Notes under the pieces: generated by a model
What the model was told of the DNA's origin: nothing
What the model saw: the letters and a program-made list of their open reading frames with translations, nothing else
Databases searched by the model: none
Made by a program: the position numbers and the translations under genes
DNA from: Sipunculus nudus
Lineage: Eukaryota > Annelida > Sipuncula > Golfingiida > Sipunculidae
Reading direction: 5' to 3'
Assembly (NCBI GenBank): GCA_026874595.1
Contig: CM049317.1
Location: 45,162,401-45,226,400 of the forward strand
Length of the DNA: 64,000 nt
Shown: positions 1 through 11,700 of the stretch, in pieces
How the letters are laid out: every line of letters starts with the position of its first letter
Numbering within the stretch: position 1 is the stretch's first letter

Positions 1-539
1 ATATTTTATTATCACAAATCAATTTGTAGTAGAGATTATTAAACGACCTGGACTGCAGAAATATAGATAGAGCTATTATTTAAATAGAGGGACTTACGGA
101 TGGAGTGTTTTAAATAAAACGAGGGCATTGATTATAGGTAAAGCCTGGCGAAATATTATATTTTATGTTGGCTAAAGATACGGTTGTGACGACGTAAGAT
201 TTCATAGTTATATATAACTGGCTCCGACAAAAGATATAATAAACCAGGTAGCCAAAGCAATATCATAGGACAAGGCCCAGGTATCAGGGTTACGATTACA
301 CGTGAGTTTAAAACATGTTAATGGATATATAAAACATTAACCAGCTGTATACGCCTAACAAATGACGATTAACTGATCGACAGGTGCTCTCCTTGCACAC
401 CTTGAAGGTGCCCAGGTTATGGATGCCAGGGAAGCAGAGACCTCTGGTGGTGAACTGTGAAACTATATTATTATGTAACTTTCCCTCCTCTTCTCACGTG
501 TCGTACCCCCTTGGTGGTCAGGTCCTACACATAGACGGT

Positions 540-615
540 GCGGTCCTTGTCCGGTCCAGCTCTAGGCGGTCCGGTCAACTGCGTGGATCGGTCCAAGCGG
601 TCCGGTCTATTGTTA
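540..615. repeat. Short GGTCCGGTC-type repeat
   Basis: Degenerate tandem reiteration of a gcggtccggtc-like motif. The corresponding copy B sequence (about 31,555-31,635) keeps only parts of it. No gene is seen in 1-1,100 apart from this. Confidence 0.5.
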
Positions 616-914
616 AAATGTGGTTGAAATTTGTTTTTTTTTTATTTTTCTCTTCTACTTCATTATTTTACATCGCTTATATTTGTTCAAATATCAGTCT
701 AAGCTAAAATCACATATACAGCTATTCGTGCAATAAATGTAATATTATAATATATACGTGAATATTTTGTGTTCCTTTGCGAGGAATCGGGTTAGAATAT
801 AAGAAGGGTTAGACAAGTGATTCAAAGAACGGGGATGACTCCGGGTTGAAATAAACTGAACAGTGATGTAGAAGATAAGTGCGAATGACTAATGATAATA
901 TTTGATAACAATGA

Positions 915-998
915 TGACATTGGCATATACATGTATATACATGGCTCGGATACCAATGATGACATTGGTATATACATGTATATACATGGCTCGGATAC
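915..998. repeat. Tandem duplication of a 41-42 bp unit
   Basis: Two near-identical units in succession, each containing gatgacattgg, the self-complementary tacatgtatatacatg region and ggctcggatac. Copy B has only the beginning and the end of one unit, with about 150 unrelated bases between (31,960-32,110). Confidence 0.7.
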
Positions 999-1099
999 GT
1001 ACTGAAAAAACAATGTTTTATTTTTACGGGCATGGCATTGGAATATTAAACTAACGCGGTACTCTGTGCGTGTTCCTGGTGTGTATACTTTGTGCGTCA

Positions 1100-1650
1100 G
1101 TGATTTAGGACTCGTATCAGGACTTGGTCGTGTCCACTTTTATAGGGGGCCGGGCTCGGACTTGGTCGAGTCCATTTATTTTTTGGACCCGGGCTTGGAC
1201 TTGGAATCGAGGGTCCCTTGACTTAGACTTGAACTAGGAGGTAAGGACCCAAGAAATCGGGCCGATTCCATTTCGAGTCTAATGGAAAACTAAGTCGACC
1301 CTTTTTATAAGGATTTAAGTAAATGTGCGAACTACCAACATAATGTCATATAATAATAACACAATATATATCAAGCTGTGCTCAGCATCAGGGGCTAAAA
1401 AAGTAAATAACCATTTTAGTTCAAGCATATTTGAACTTAAAAATGTGCATGATAATCTGAAATTTCTATTTTACATTTTTGTTGATGGTATTTGTATTGG
1501 ACTTGGACTCAGAATACGGGCTCCAAATGACTCGGACTCGAAGAAGCAGGACATGAGATGGAACATAAAGGTCTCGGAATTGGACTTGGACTCGAGTGAC
1601 CTGGACTCAGGCTTGCACTTGTACTCGGATGATGTGGGTTCAACTACATC
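1100..1650. repeat. Degenerate GGACTYGGACTC-type simple repeat
   Basis: Dispersed reiterations of ggacttggactc-like hexamers. They give an apparent Asp/Leu/Ser-rich reading frame (LDLDSSDLDSG) that is not preserved in copy B (32,215-32,640). I read it as simple-sequence DNA rather than coding sequence. Confidence 0.6.
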
Positions 1651-1664
1651 ACTGTTGTATGTTT

Positions 1665-2345
1665 GCCTGGTTGTGTACTGTGTGAGTGTTCTCGGGTGTG
1701 TATTGTGTGGGTGTTCCCGGGTGTGTTCTGTGTGCGTACTCCCGGTTGTGTACTGTGTGAGTGGTCCCGGGTGCGAACTGTGTGGGTGTTCCCAGTTGTG
1801 AAGTGTGTGCGTGTTCCCAAGTTTGAACTGTGTGCGTACTCCCGGGTGTGTACTGTGTGAGTGTTCTTGGGCGTGTTGTCCGTATTCCCGGGTGTTCACT
1901 GTGACGGTATTCCCATTTGTGTACTGCGTGGGTGTTCCCAGTTGTGAAGTGTGTGTTCCCGAGTTTGAACTATGTGTGTGTTCCCGACTGTGTACTGTGT
2001 GAGTGATCCCGATAGTGTACTGTGTACGTGTTCCCGAGTGTGTACTGTGTGAGTGATCCCGGGTGTGTACTGTGTGCGTACTCCTTAGTTTGTACCGTAT
2101 ACGTACTGTGTGTAATGTGTGCGTGTTCTCGAGCGTGTACTTTGTGCGTGTTCCTGAGTGTGTACTGTGTGAGTGATCCCTGGTGTGTACTTTGTTCGTG
2201 TTCCCGTGTGTGTATTGTTTGCGTATTCCAGTGTGTGTACTGTGTGAGTGTTCCTGGTTGTGTACTGTGTGCGTGTTCTAGAGTGTGTACCGTGTGCGTA
2301 TTCACGGTTGTGTCCTGTGTGTATTCCCGGGTGTGTAACTGTGGA
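1665..2345. repeat. 25-bp GT-rich minisatellite, copy A
   Basis: About 27 tandem units of consensus tgtgtactgtgtgngtgttcccggg (25 bp). Because 25 is not a multiple of 3, the reading frame rotates from unit to unit. Cys/Val-rich ORFs on the plus strand and His/Thr-rich ORFs on the minus strand are therefore by-products. It is uninterrupted here, unlike in copy B. Confidence 0.93.
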
Positions 2346-2638
2346 TGTGAATAAAAGCATCAAGCGTCTGTAAGGTTTCTTCCAAGAACATGTGAAAATG
2401 AAAAGTTGATTATTTTATATTCTACTGAATGTCTCTGGAATACCATACATGTGTCCTGATACAATTCGAAAACGGCCAAAAAATGTTTACACAATACAAA
2501 GACACAAAACGGTCAGTGGATACTTTAATTTATCCGCTTCTCAGTATTCACAACGCCCAAATATTCAACAAAACAAAACTATAAAAAATGCTTATGGTGT
2601 AGTTGTTCCTGGCTCTGCCAACCAGCTGTGTTTTGATC
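2346..2638. other. Conserved non-coding block of the duplication
   Basis: Closely matches 34,495-34,800 in copy B. It lies just downstream, in minus-strand terms, of the terminal exon, so it may represent 3' untranslated or flanking sequence of the NTF2-like gene. No other element is seen. Confidence 0.5.
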
Positions 2639-2714
2639 CTTTAACTTGTTCCACAGGTCAACCATGAGTTTACATTGCTTTGGGTACTCATCCTTCCTCC
2701 ACACAAAGCAGCCC
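2639..2714 (-). pseudogene. Orphan terminal exon, NTF2-like gene copy A1
   Basis: On the minus strand an acceptor (gatag) is followed by a frame encoding GCFVWRKDEYPKQ, then C where the copy B exon has W, then KLMVDLWNKL. This is the C-terminal strand of an NTF2-like/SnoaL-type domain, which usually reads Gk(y/f)xvvWKkxDxxWKlxvDxWN. Compared with the intact copy B exon (34,800-34,875) there are two damages: the Trp changed to Cys, and the stop codon changed to Lys so the frame runs on. The matching exons 1 and 2 should lie around 4.1 kb, but that segment is missing from copy A. It could still be used as an alternative last exon by the gene whose exons 1-3 lie upstream on the same strand, since the splice phase is the same. 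Confidence 0.72.
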
Positions 2715-4150
2715 CTATCATGATACAGGGCAAATGTGAGTATCACACATCAATAAGTAACCTTAAGCAGCAGTACCTGGTCAATCAGTTGTCTCTTTAT
2801 GCCACCACAGAAAAGAAGTGATCTCACATGACACACATGTAATACATGTCTAATGTGGCCACCCGCCTACATTTTTAAATAATGGTTTTAATGTGCTGTA
2901 TATATTATCCAGAACATGACACACAACAGATATTATTCTATGCACAAATATTGTACTACGGTGGGAGTGGGTTGAATGTTTGTCCTTTCTTTTATAATTT
3001 TACCAGCTTGCCATTTAAATGCAGAAGCTTGCTTCAGTTCCTGAAATTGTGTAACCGATCAAAACAAATATTAGTCCATTTGGATTCTTTTAAAAAAATT
3101 TATATCATACCGAGGCCCTTGTTTTACTTTGCAAAAAGAAATTCAATCGACGAAAAATGGGAGCGGGGAATCCTAAGAGCGATTGATTTTCTTGTATGGT
3201 ACAATTGCTCACCTCGGTCACGCTTTATTAGTGGTGATAGGCCAAGGATCGTAATACTTAAACTTTCAACTTTCCAACCGAAAGACATTAAAACAGTTTT
3301 GACTTTCCGCAGAAAAAAATTGCCTTTCCGTTGAAGATGCATCCTTCCATCATATCACACTTTCAGTAACACTTCGCTCGGTGTAAACCTGATTCTGCAA
3401 TATTACATACCATCCTACATGCACACTTGCATGCAAAAAGATGTGAACTTTAATGTTTTCAATAGTTACAATGCTATATCAGAAGCACGATTGTCAGTAA
3501 AAAAAAGGAGATGAAGGACTAAACGCCGCAAAAGAATAGGAACTTACATACCACTTTTACATTAAATGTTAGGAGTCGGTGAAAGACAACCTGTAAATTA
3601 TTTCGTTTTTGTGTCGTGCATGTTATTACTAATCAGCTACTAATGTGGAAACCATTTAGGTGTTCACCTTTCCAGGGAATTAGTACAAAATGAAAAAATG
3701 CCTTTCCGTGCACGTCTTTGCCTGTCTGAGACCGGCGGAAAGGCGTTATTACAGCCCCTGTAGCCTATTTTATTCACTCGTGTAGCTCAGGAATTCTTTT
3801 ATTTGTTCTTTAATATGGGCATCGTCAACCTCAGTTGAAAATTCGTCATCAATTCATGACGGGTTGTGAAGGATGGAGGCTCTCAACAGAATCCAGAAGA
3901 AATTACTTGACATGAAGCAATCTGCATCATATCTCCAAGTGTGGTAACATTTCATGGTATTTATATAGCAAACACATATCCTGAGACTGGGATCTGTAGT
4001 CCGTAGTAAAATAGACCCAACGATATTTGACACATCTTATTTTAATCGCTATTCCGGTGTACTATTAATTTTTGCTTTTATAACTGATGTTGTTCTTAAC
4101 TTCTATTTTCTTACTTGTTCGCAGTCAGACATTTGAAAGGATATAGTGGA
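2715..4150. other. Non-coding part of copy A
   Basis: Collinear with 34,876-36,100 in copy B. A 150-codon open frame at 2,882-3,334 is broken in copy B (35,098-35,470) and has no recognisable motif, so it is not called. Nothing else is seen. Confidence 0.5.
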
Positions 4151-4157
4151 GTAGCCA

Positions 4158-4163
4158 GCTTGT

Positions 4164-4205
<42 letters not shown>
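4158..4205. repeat. (TA)n microsatellite
   Basis: Uninterrupted TA/AT dinucleotides close to the point where copy A skips the 3.7 kb kept in copy B. The equivalent copy B interval holds several longer TA tracts (37,480-37,535; 37,628-37,662; 38,834-38,880; 39,170-39,263), which are plausible sites for the deletion. Confidence 0.9.
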
Positions 4206-4207
<2 letters not shown>

Positions 4208-5262
4208 GTAACTATGCGTTTTGACATTTCAGTCTCCGTAATGATTAGTCGTATTTGCAGAGTTTGCCACGGTCCCATAAATGGGCATAAAACAAATGTA
4301 GCTTTACTACTGAATCGGTGAACCTCTTAACTGATTATACCCGGTAATTACCTTTACATGTCAGAACAAGTAGCAGAAAAGAAAGGGAGATATGCAGAGT
4401 TCTCATGTTGTCACTGGCAAAGATTCAGAGTTTTGTTCCCCTCTCAGGTCTGCTTGTTCAAATGATGATTCTGTATGTATGATTCAATAATTAAGAAACA
4501 AATTACATGATAAATGTACCAGAATTTCAATTTTCACTAGAGTAACATTTTTAACCTGAATAATTTATCATCTCTTAGTCTGTAGGGTGTTACACCAATT
4601 CTAATTACCATATTAACATCTGCAGGTATTAATTATGTTCGCGACCCTTCACCTTATAATTATATTAATTAAGCAAGTGTTCATTTGATGACAAACGAAT
4701 AAATATTGATAAAAATTGACAAGTTATACTGTTTTATTCAAACTGATCGGTGGGCCTTTTGATTTGACAAATGTTGAAGAATTATTTTGTCTTATTACAA
4801 ACGTACCATGTCAACTGAAAGAAGTTTAGACAGCTGATAAATGTTTACGCGTCACCTGACCGACCCTATATATTTAAAGCAACGAAAATCCTGTCCCGCA
4901 TAATCCGCGATGGTCCTACTAGTAAAAAAAAATCACATGATGTGCTAACGAACGGAGTTGATAACTATGTTATGTGTATGCAGCTCGGTCACGTGGTGGT
5001 TGCCTGTACATGTATACTGTTTAATGAAAAAATGAACATTATCAAAAAACTGCCAGTCAATAGAGATCGGACGGGAAGATAATATTGAAAGAAGAGTATA
5101 TCAGCGAAGAGATTTGATGGTTTTATTTGCTGTGTTATATCTGATAGCTTTGGAAGCTTATCATGGCATATTCGAATAACAATCATATCATACAGTGATT
5201 CTTAACAGCAGTTACTAAAGGATAGAGCCTTCAAGGCAGTCGTCTTTTCAATTATATTACCG

Positions 5263-5274
5263 GGGGGGGGGGGG
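5263..5274. repeat. Poly-G tract, copy A
   Basis: Run of G between ac and tacacggga. The collinear site in copy B (40,898-40,914) has the same flanks and a longer run. Confidence 0.9.
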
Positions 5275-5675
5275 TACACGGGAAGTGCTAAACAAGATCG
5301 ATGGTGTAGATTATAGAGAAATTGTTAATCATGTGAATCATATTAAAATATGTATCAACACAAATTAAGGCGGTCCTTCGAAAAAGTCGGTAGTTTTGGC
5401 ATTCTTTCTCCCTCTCGTGAGTATGTACGTGTGATGTACGTATACGAGTATGCATTTGTAAACATACATGTGTGTACGGGCCAAAATCGTTTAAAAAGCT
5501 AATTTGGGCAAGAACTTTTGAACAAAAAATCTGATTGGTATTAACTGTATTTGTTGAGAAAATGATGGTGTGATTAATGAAACACAGAGATCAAAGATGA
5601 ATATTCACACTTTCACATTTCTAACTTTCTAAATGTATCAGCTTAGTGTATCAGGTTAAAGATCCCTAAAAGTGT

Positions 5676-5736
5676 TCAGAACTTGTTCCAGATGTCAACC
5701 ATGAGCTGGGAGTCCTTCCGCCACAGAAAACTGCCC
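5676..5736 (-). CDS. Exon 3 (terminal) of NTF2-like gene A2
   Basis: Acceptor atcag, then a frame reading GSFLWRKDSQLMVDIWNKF and TGA. Relatives at 34,800-34,875 carry additional residues including W-K between the acidic turn and LMVD, so this exon has lost several codons in frame. The relative at 41,283-41,340 keeps SWK but has lost the rest. Confidence 0.65.
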
Positions 5737-8700
5737 CTGATAGCATGAATAAATGCCTTTATCATATGACGAAGTAGTTAAATAAGGACGTGATATAAAA
5801 ATCTCGTACATAAAGGTCCCATAAAGGTACGTAAAGGTGCGTACTCCTTCAAAATTGTCTATTTCTTTACACATACTTCAACAACCTTGTCTGTTTCTAC
5901 AACTACACATATATCAACAACATTGTCTGTTTCTACAATTACACATACTTCAACAACATTCTCTGTTTCTACAATTACACATATGTGAACAACATTCTCT
6001 GTTTCTACAATTACACATATGTCAACAACATTCTCTGTTTCTACAATTACTTACATCTCATCAACATTTTTTTTCTACATTTACATATAGTTCAACAACA
6101 GAGTCTTTTTCTACAGTAACTCACATCTCTTCAGCATTGTCAGTTTCTGCAATAACACTATTTCAACTACATTCTCTGTTTCTAGAGTTACACATATTTC
6201 AAAAACATTCTCTGTTTCTAGACTTAAACATATTTCAACAACATAGTCTGTTTCTACAATTGTACGAAGCCCATCAATATTGTCTGTTTCTGCAATTACA
6301 CATACTTCATCAACATATTCTGTTTCTACAATTACGAATACTTTAACAACACTGTCTGTTTCCAAAATTACCCATACTTTAACTACATTGTCTGTTTCTA
6401 CAATTATGCATACTTCTACAATATTATCTACTTCCACAATTACACTTACTTCAACAACATATTTTTTCTACAATTACCAATACTTGAAAAAACATTGTCT
6501 GTTTCTACGGATACACATACGTCAACAACATTGTCTATATCTACAATTACACATACCTAATCAACGTTGTCTGTTTCTACAATTACAAATATTTCATGAA
6601 CATTGTCTGTTTCTACAATTACACAGACTTAAACAACATTGTCTGTTTCTACAATTACGCATACTTCAACAATATTGTCTGTTTCTACAATTACACCAAC
6701 TTCAACGACATTGCTTGGTCCTACAATCATACATACTACAACAAAATTGTATGTTTCCACTGTTACACAGGCTTCTACAATATTGTTTATTTCTGCAATA
6801 ACACCTACTTCACTAATATTGTCTGTTTCGACAATTACACATACTTCAACATCATTGTCTGTTTCTACAATTACGGGTACTTCAACAATATTGTCTGTTT
6901 CTACAATTACACCTACTTCAACGACATTCTTTGGTCCTACAATCACACACACTTCAACAAAATTGTATGTTTCCACTGTTTCACGTACTTCAACACCATT
7001 GTTTATTTCTACAATAACACCTACTTCACTAACATTTTCTGTTTCTACAATAACGGATACTTCAACAATATTGTCTGTTTCTACAATATCACTTACTTCC
7101 AAAACATATTCTTTTTCTACAGTTACACATACTTGAAACACATTTCCGTTTCTGCAACTTCACATACTTCATCAACATTGTCTGTTTCTACAAATACACA
7201 TACTTCAAAAACGTTGTCAGTGCCTGCAATAACGCATGTATCTTGAACTATGTCAATAACTACAATATTTAATACATCATTATCATTTTCTGTTTCTTCA
7301 ATTTCACATACATCATTTACATAGTGTATTATTACAATTATGCATGCATCTTCAACATTGTTTGTTTCTACAATTACACATACATAATCGACATTGTCTA
7401 TTTCTACAATTACGCATACTTCATCAACATTGTCTATTTCTACAATTACGAGTACATCATCAAAAGTGTCTCTCCTACAACTACAAATATATCATCAGCA
7501 CTGTCTATTTCTACAGTTACGCATACACATCATCAACATTGTCTATATCTACAATAATGTAAACGTCATCAACATTGTCCATTTCTTAAATTATGAGTAT
7601 ATCCGTTACACGTTTTCGCTGAGTGACATTTCTCTTATGATTTTTTTTCTGTCATCCTTTATGATACAGTCATAATTGTGATAAATGTTTAACATTAAAG
7701 CATTTTTATGAAGCTTTAATTATTATAAAGACTTAACACTGTACGTGGCTATGAACGATTAACAGCAGTTAACGTCCTCCTAAGGGAGCATTTTCTTTAA
7801 TAACAGCTGTCTCATTGCTCAGGAAAATGCTGACTTTCACTAAAGGGTCCAGTCTAAATACAACTCGTACATTTTAAAACTATTTTTATCAACAACCTTA
7901 AATTTTCTTGATATTCCTGTGTGATATTTGTTTTAGTATGTACTCTAGATTTAGTTATGCTTTTACGTGTGGGCCTATCAACATCCAACATGCCATACGC
8001 GGAAAAAATGATTAAATGATATGCTCAAAGTGTAGGCCGTGTGAAACGTCCGTCCTAGGAAATATGCATGTCTGCTCGATAACTTATAGTATACGGGATA
8101 CATTTCCATTCAGCTAAAAGAAAGAAGTGCAGAACACGGTCATAATACTTAACCATTCATTTATATTCTCTCCCCATATCTTATGATAACTGCAGACAAA
8201 TGACAAGAGTCAACATAACAGTACTCGTTTTTAAAGAATGGCAGCATTGCGATGTGGTAAACGGTTATGTTTGTATACACTATGACACCCCTCTGTGCTA
8301 AACCATAGTCCGAAATTCACTAAATTCTCAAAAGTGTTATTTGCACATTGTACATACACGGCCTGAAGAAAGATTTAATTTTGAAGGTTTCTTTGAAAAC
8401 TGCCAAGAATCAGTACGTACTTTTACTAAGTACATTTATATTGTTATACAAGTTATATTGGCATATTCCTTGTATAAAAAAAACTATTCTGGATAAAAAA
8501 GGCTTATTTCCTTTAAATTGAATAAAATGAAAATATCACGATACGTATCGCAATTACCACAGTCGATTCCGATACCTTAGGAGAATAAGGAGAGCTTAAT
8601 GTAATGGTTCAAATGACCATCCCAAAGTTTTGGTCATAGATTTTCTGAGCTACTTCAGACAAGATATCATTCTCCTGAAAACTAGAGCGAGGCAGCAGCA

Positions 8701-11700
8701 GAGAAACCCACGATAGACCAAAGTGAAACAAAATCAGACACTCATTAATCTATAGACTGGACATGTTAACTCGGTGAAATATTCCTTTACTGGTCGAAAT
8801 ACCTACTTGCCGCTCTCCTGTGCTGTTCCGTTGCTCCAGGTTATCTCGTAGTGGTACTGCTGTACGGCGATATTACCGTACACAGTGAAACTGTCCTCGT
8901 GAATAGGCTGTCCACGCCCGCCTTTATCCATGTAGGCCTGATGCATCAACACCGTGGCAGCTGAAAGTGTGGACATTAAAAATATAGTTGTAAAATGTTA
9001 GCTTAAGGGTATAATCAATATAAACGATGTTAATGGGCTTTTATTCATAGCGCTGGCAAAAAAGAATTAAAAAAAGTGTCTCGGGTAAAATGAAACTGTA
9101 ATTATAAGGCTTGAGCCATTAAAGACACTATAAGACTAGTCTTGAAATTATTGAACAAATTTGACATTACATGCCAATTAATAACGATACATTGATACTT
9201 ATTTTAAAATTAGTTTAGAGAAAATTACGCCAAATATTTTTAATACACGTCCTTTGCGGTATGTTTGTAGAACCGACTGATATATTTGAGACACCTGAGG
9301 GTATCATTTAAAAGGAAGCAAGGACTGTTTAGTCCTGGGGCTGATCTCCAAAAGGCCCTTAGATTTAAAGTTTGCTGCACCCCCCTGCCATCATAGGTTC
9401 CATGATTTTTTCTTTTTGTTTGATCTATAACGTGATAATTTCAAAACTTTACCCCTTACAGAAAGTGTCCGATCAATGCTTTTTTTTAATTAAAAAAAAG
9501 GTGGTATGTGAAAATAACGCAAAAACTGCGGTATTGGGTAGTTTGGGTAGAACACTAATAAATTTCATCAGAAGGGGTACAAAGTGTTTCATATACATGA
9601 AAACGATAAACCTAAGGTGGAAAAAGTAATCAGGCATCCAGTAAAAATATTGAAAACCTTTATTTCACAAAAACAATGATAATTTGCATATTTCCATATT
9701 GCAGAACAAGTTATTTCAGGTCAGCTTTGTTCTAAATATACAAGTGCAAGGCATGATAAATGATGACAGTGATATCAAGTCTGATTACACGTATAAGGTT
9801 TCGTAATGCATCTTTAAGTACATTATCGTCAAGTGCTACAAAACATAGGAGGAATATGATTTCAACATCCAGTTGACCGCATATCATTCATCATCTGAAT
9901 CGTCGTCCGAGTCAAAGTGGTCTGTGTCAAACTGAGTTTTTGAGTTTGAGCAGTTCTCTGACATGCACCTACATGCACCAGTGTAGTAAAGTCCATTTTT
10001 CTTGCAAGAGCAGCTCTTTTGGGCACATTTATGGCATTCAGCCATAACTGCCGTGGGTGCCGGGGAGACGTCAAGCCACTTGATGGCTAATTCAGTCTGT
10101 GACTATTCAGCCGTGGCCATGGGGTGAGGGGATATCAGGACAGCTGTCCAAACACATCCTCCATATGGCTGCCTGATAGTTGGCTCGCCTCAGGTGGTTC
10201 TGGGCTGCACTCTGGCAGGGTGGTAGCCTGCAGGGGTCAGTCGTCTGAGTGCCAAACATTCTGTGCCTTACGTCATTAACACTAGTGTGTTGCTTCTTTC
10301 CATACAGGGAACAGATTTCCTGTTCTCCTTTGGCAAGCTGCTCTGCAGAGATGTTGAATGACTGACCAATGCCTGCCATAGCACATCTGAATAATGCATC
10401 TTCCTTGAGTAGCTTGAAGCCGGTAACCTTGCCCCGTCCAGTGAGTGCGCTTGTAGAGTCGCACCAAGAGAAGGCATGAAATCCAGGGAGGGCATTGCAT
10501 ATCTGTTGTCCAAGAACACGTCCGATGGCAGTGAGTTTCTGTTCGGAAGATCATTTGAGTGTCTGTCTGATGACTGGCCCACAGGGCAATGACAGCCACA
10601 TCACTGTCCGGAGACTTTATGTCCTCAGCTTTAGCAGCATGGTCAGCTGCATGAGCTGCATGCAGCAGCAATCTGGTATCAGCTTCATCTTGTGTACATT
10701 TCAGGGCTGCTACCTCAGCTTTCTCGACATCAGTGATGTCATCATCAGCCTTCATCTTGAAACACTGGTCTCCTGCCGTGACAAAGAGTGCCCGTCTCTC
10801 GAGTCGGCTAGCATATTCTTTGCCTGACCATTCATGTAACAAGAACTGTGTGAGGGAAGCCTTGAATGCTCCACTCCTCAGAGACTTCTTCAGCTGTTGG
10901 TCAACCTTCTGTGCCCCTGAACGTATCTTGGTCGTTAGGCTCCCAGAAGCAGCAGTACTCCTGCGATTACGCTCCACGTTCTTGATTGATACCTCAGGGT
11001 ATGTGTCCACCACCCAATCTATGCGACACGCTGGTGGTGTACCTCTAGTAATGCTGTTAAACACTGTAGATGCCAGCTCTGAGTATGTCATGCTGGCTGA
11101 GGTCTTGGTTGCCTTAAGGATGACCATCGCATCAACTATCCAGGCTGCATCAGGTGGAATGGTTGTCAGTGGCTCTGCATATTCTTCTAAGGCCTTGAGT
11201 AGTGTCGCCTTCACTGTTTTGAAGAGACCTCCATCTGGGGTGGTAATGGAAAGGGGGAGGGGGTAGCTCAGCAGTTTTTCCATAGAAAGCTTACGAGTTT
11301 GGCCAATAACAAGGAGGCGGCCAAACAAGTCTCTGGTAGACTTCAGTACCGATGTTTGTGTTGTTTCAGACCCACGTTTCTTCTTCCCCATCGAAGCAAA
11401 GGTTTTGAGCTGCAGCTGGGGTAGTGTGGCATAGAAGTCTTTGATTCCATCCTTCCCCAGTCTCTCATCAGCAAATGATCTCAGGGCCTCCAACTCTTTA
11501 TCACGTGCATTTAACAGGTCTGTCTTCGCCTCCTCTGTCGCTACAACTTGAGACGCCAAGTGACACAGTTGCTCATCAGGCTGGAATGGATCGATCCAGT
11601 TCTCAACAACTCCAGCTATGCGCTGCACTATAGCTTCATCATCCTGCATACGCTTTTTCCCAGCATCTTTGTGTGTTGTGTTCTCATCTGTGGGTGTGGA

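Larger units (their letters stand above)
1..7640. repeat. Segmental duplication, copy A
   Basis: Long stretches match 31,025-44,800 in the same orientation and order. The opening bases (atcacaaatcaatttgtagt) recur with one change near 31,037. The 25-bp minisatellite, the terminal exon at 2,639-2,714, the poly-G tract near 5,263 and the 36-bp minisatellite from 5,850 all have collinear partners. Near 4,150 the match jumps from copy B 36.1 kb to copy B 39.85 kb, so copy A lacks about 3.7 kb that copy B has. The window starts inside the duplication, so its left end is not seen. The right end lies somewhere at or after the end of the 36-bp array. Small substitutions and indels are spread throughout, so this is not a very recent copy. 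Confidence 0.88.

Noticed and set aside
1325-1899. ORFs of 142-158 codons on both strands around the start of the 25-bp minisatellite
   Set aside because: They run through simple-sequence DNA, are not conserved in copy B and contain no domain.
2882-3334. 150-codon plus-strand ORF in copy A
   Set aside because: The collinear copy B sequence is broken by indels, there is no family motif, and no splice or start context was seen.
5837-7246. ORFs of 165-216 codons in the degenerate 36-bp array
   Set aside because: Frames change every few units; they are by-products of a repeat whose unit is divisible by three.
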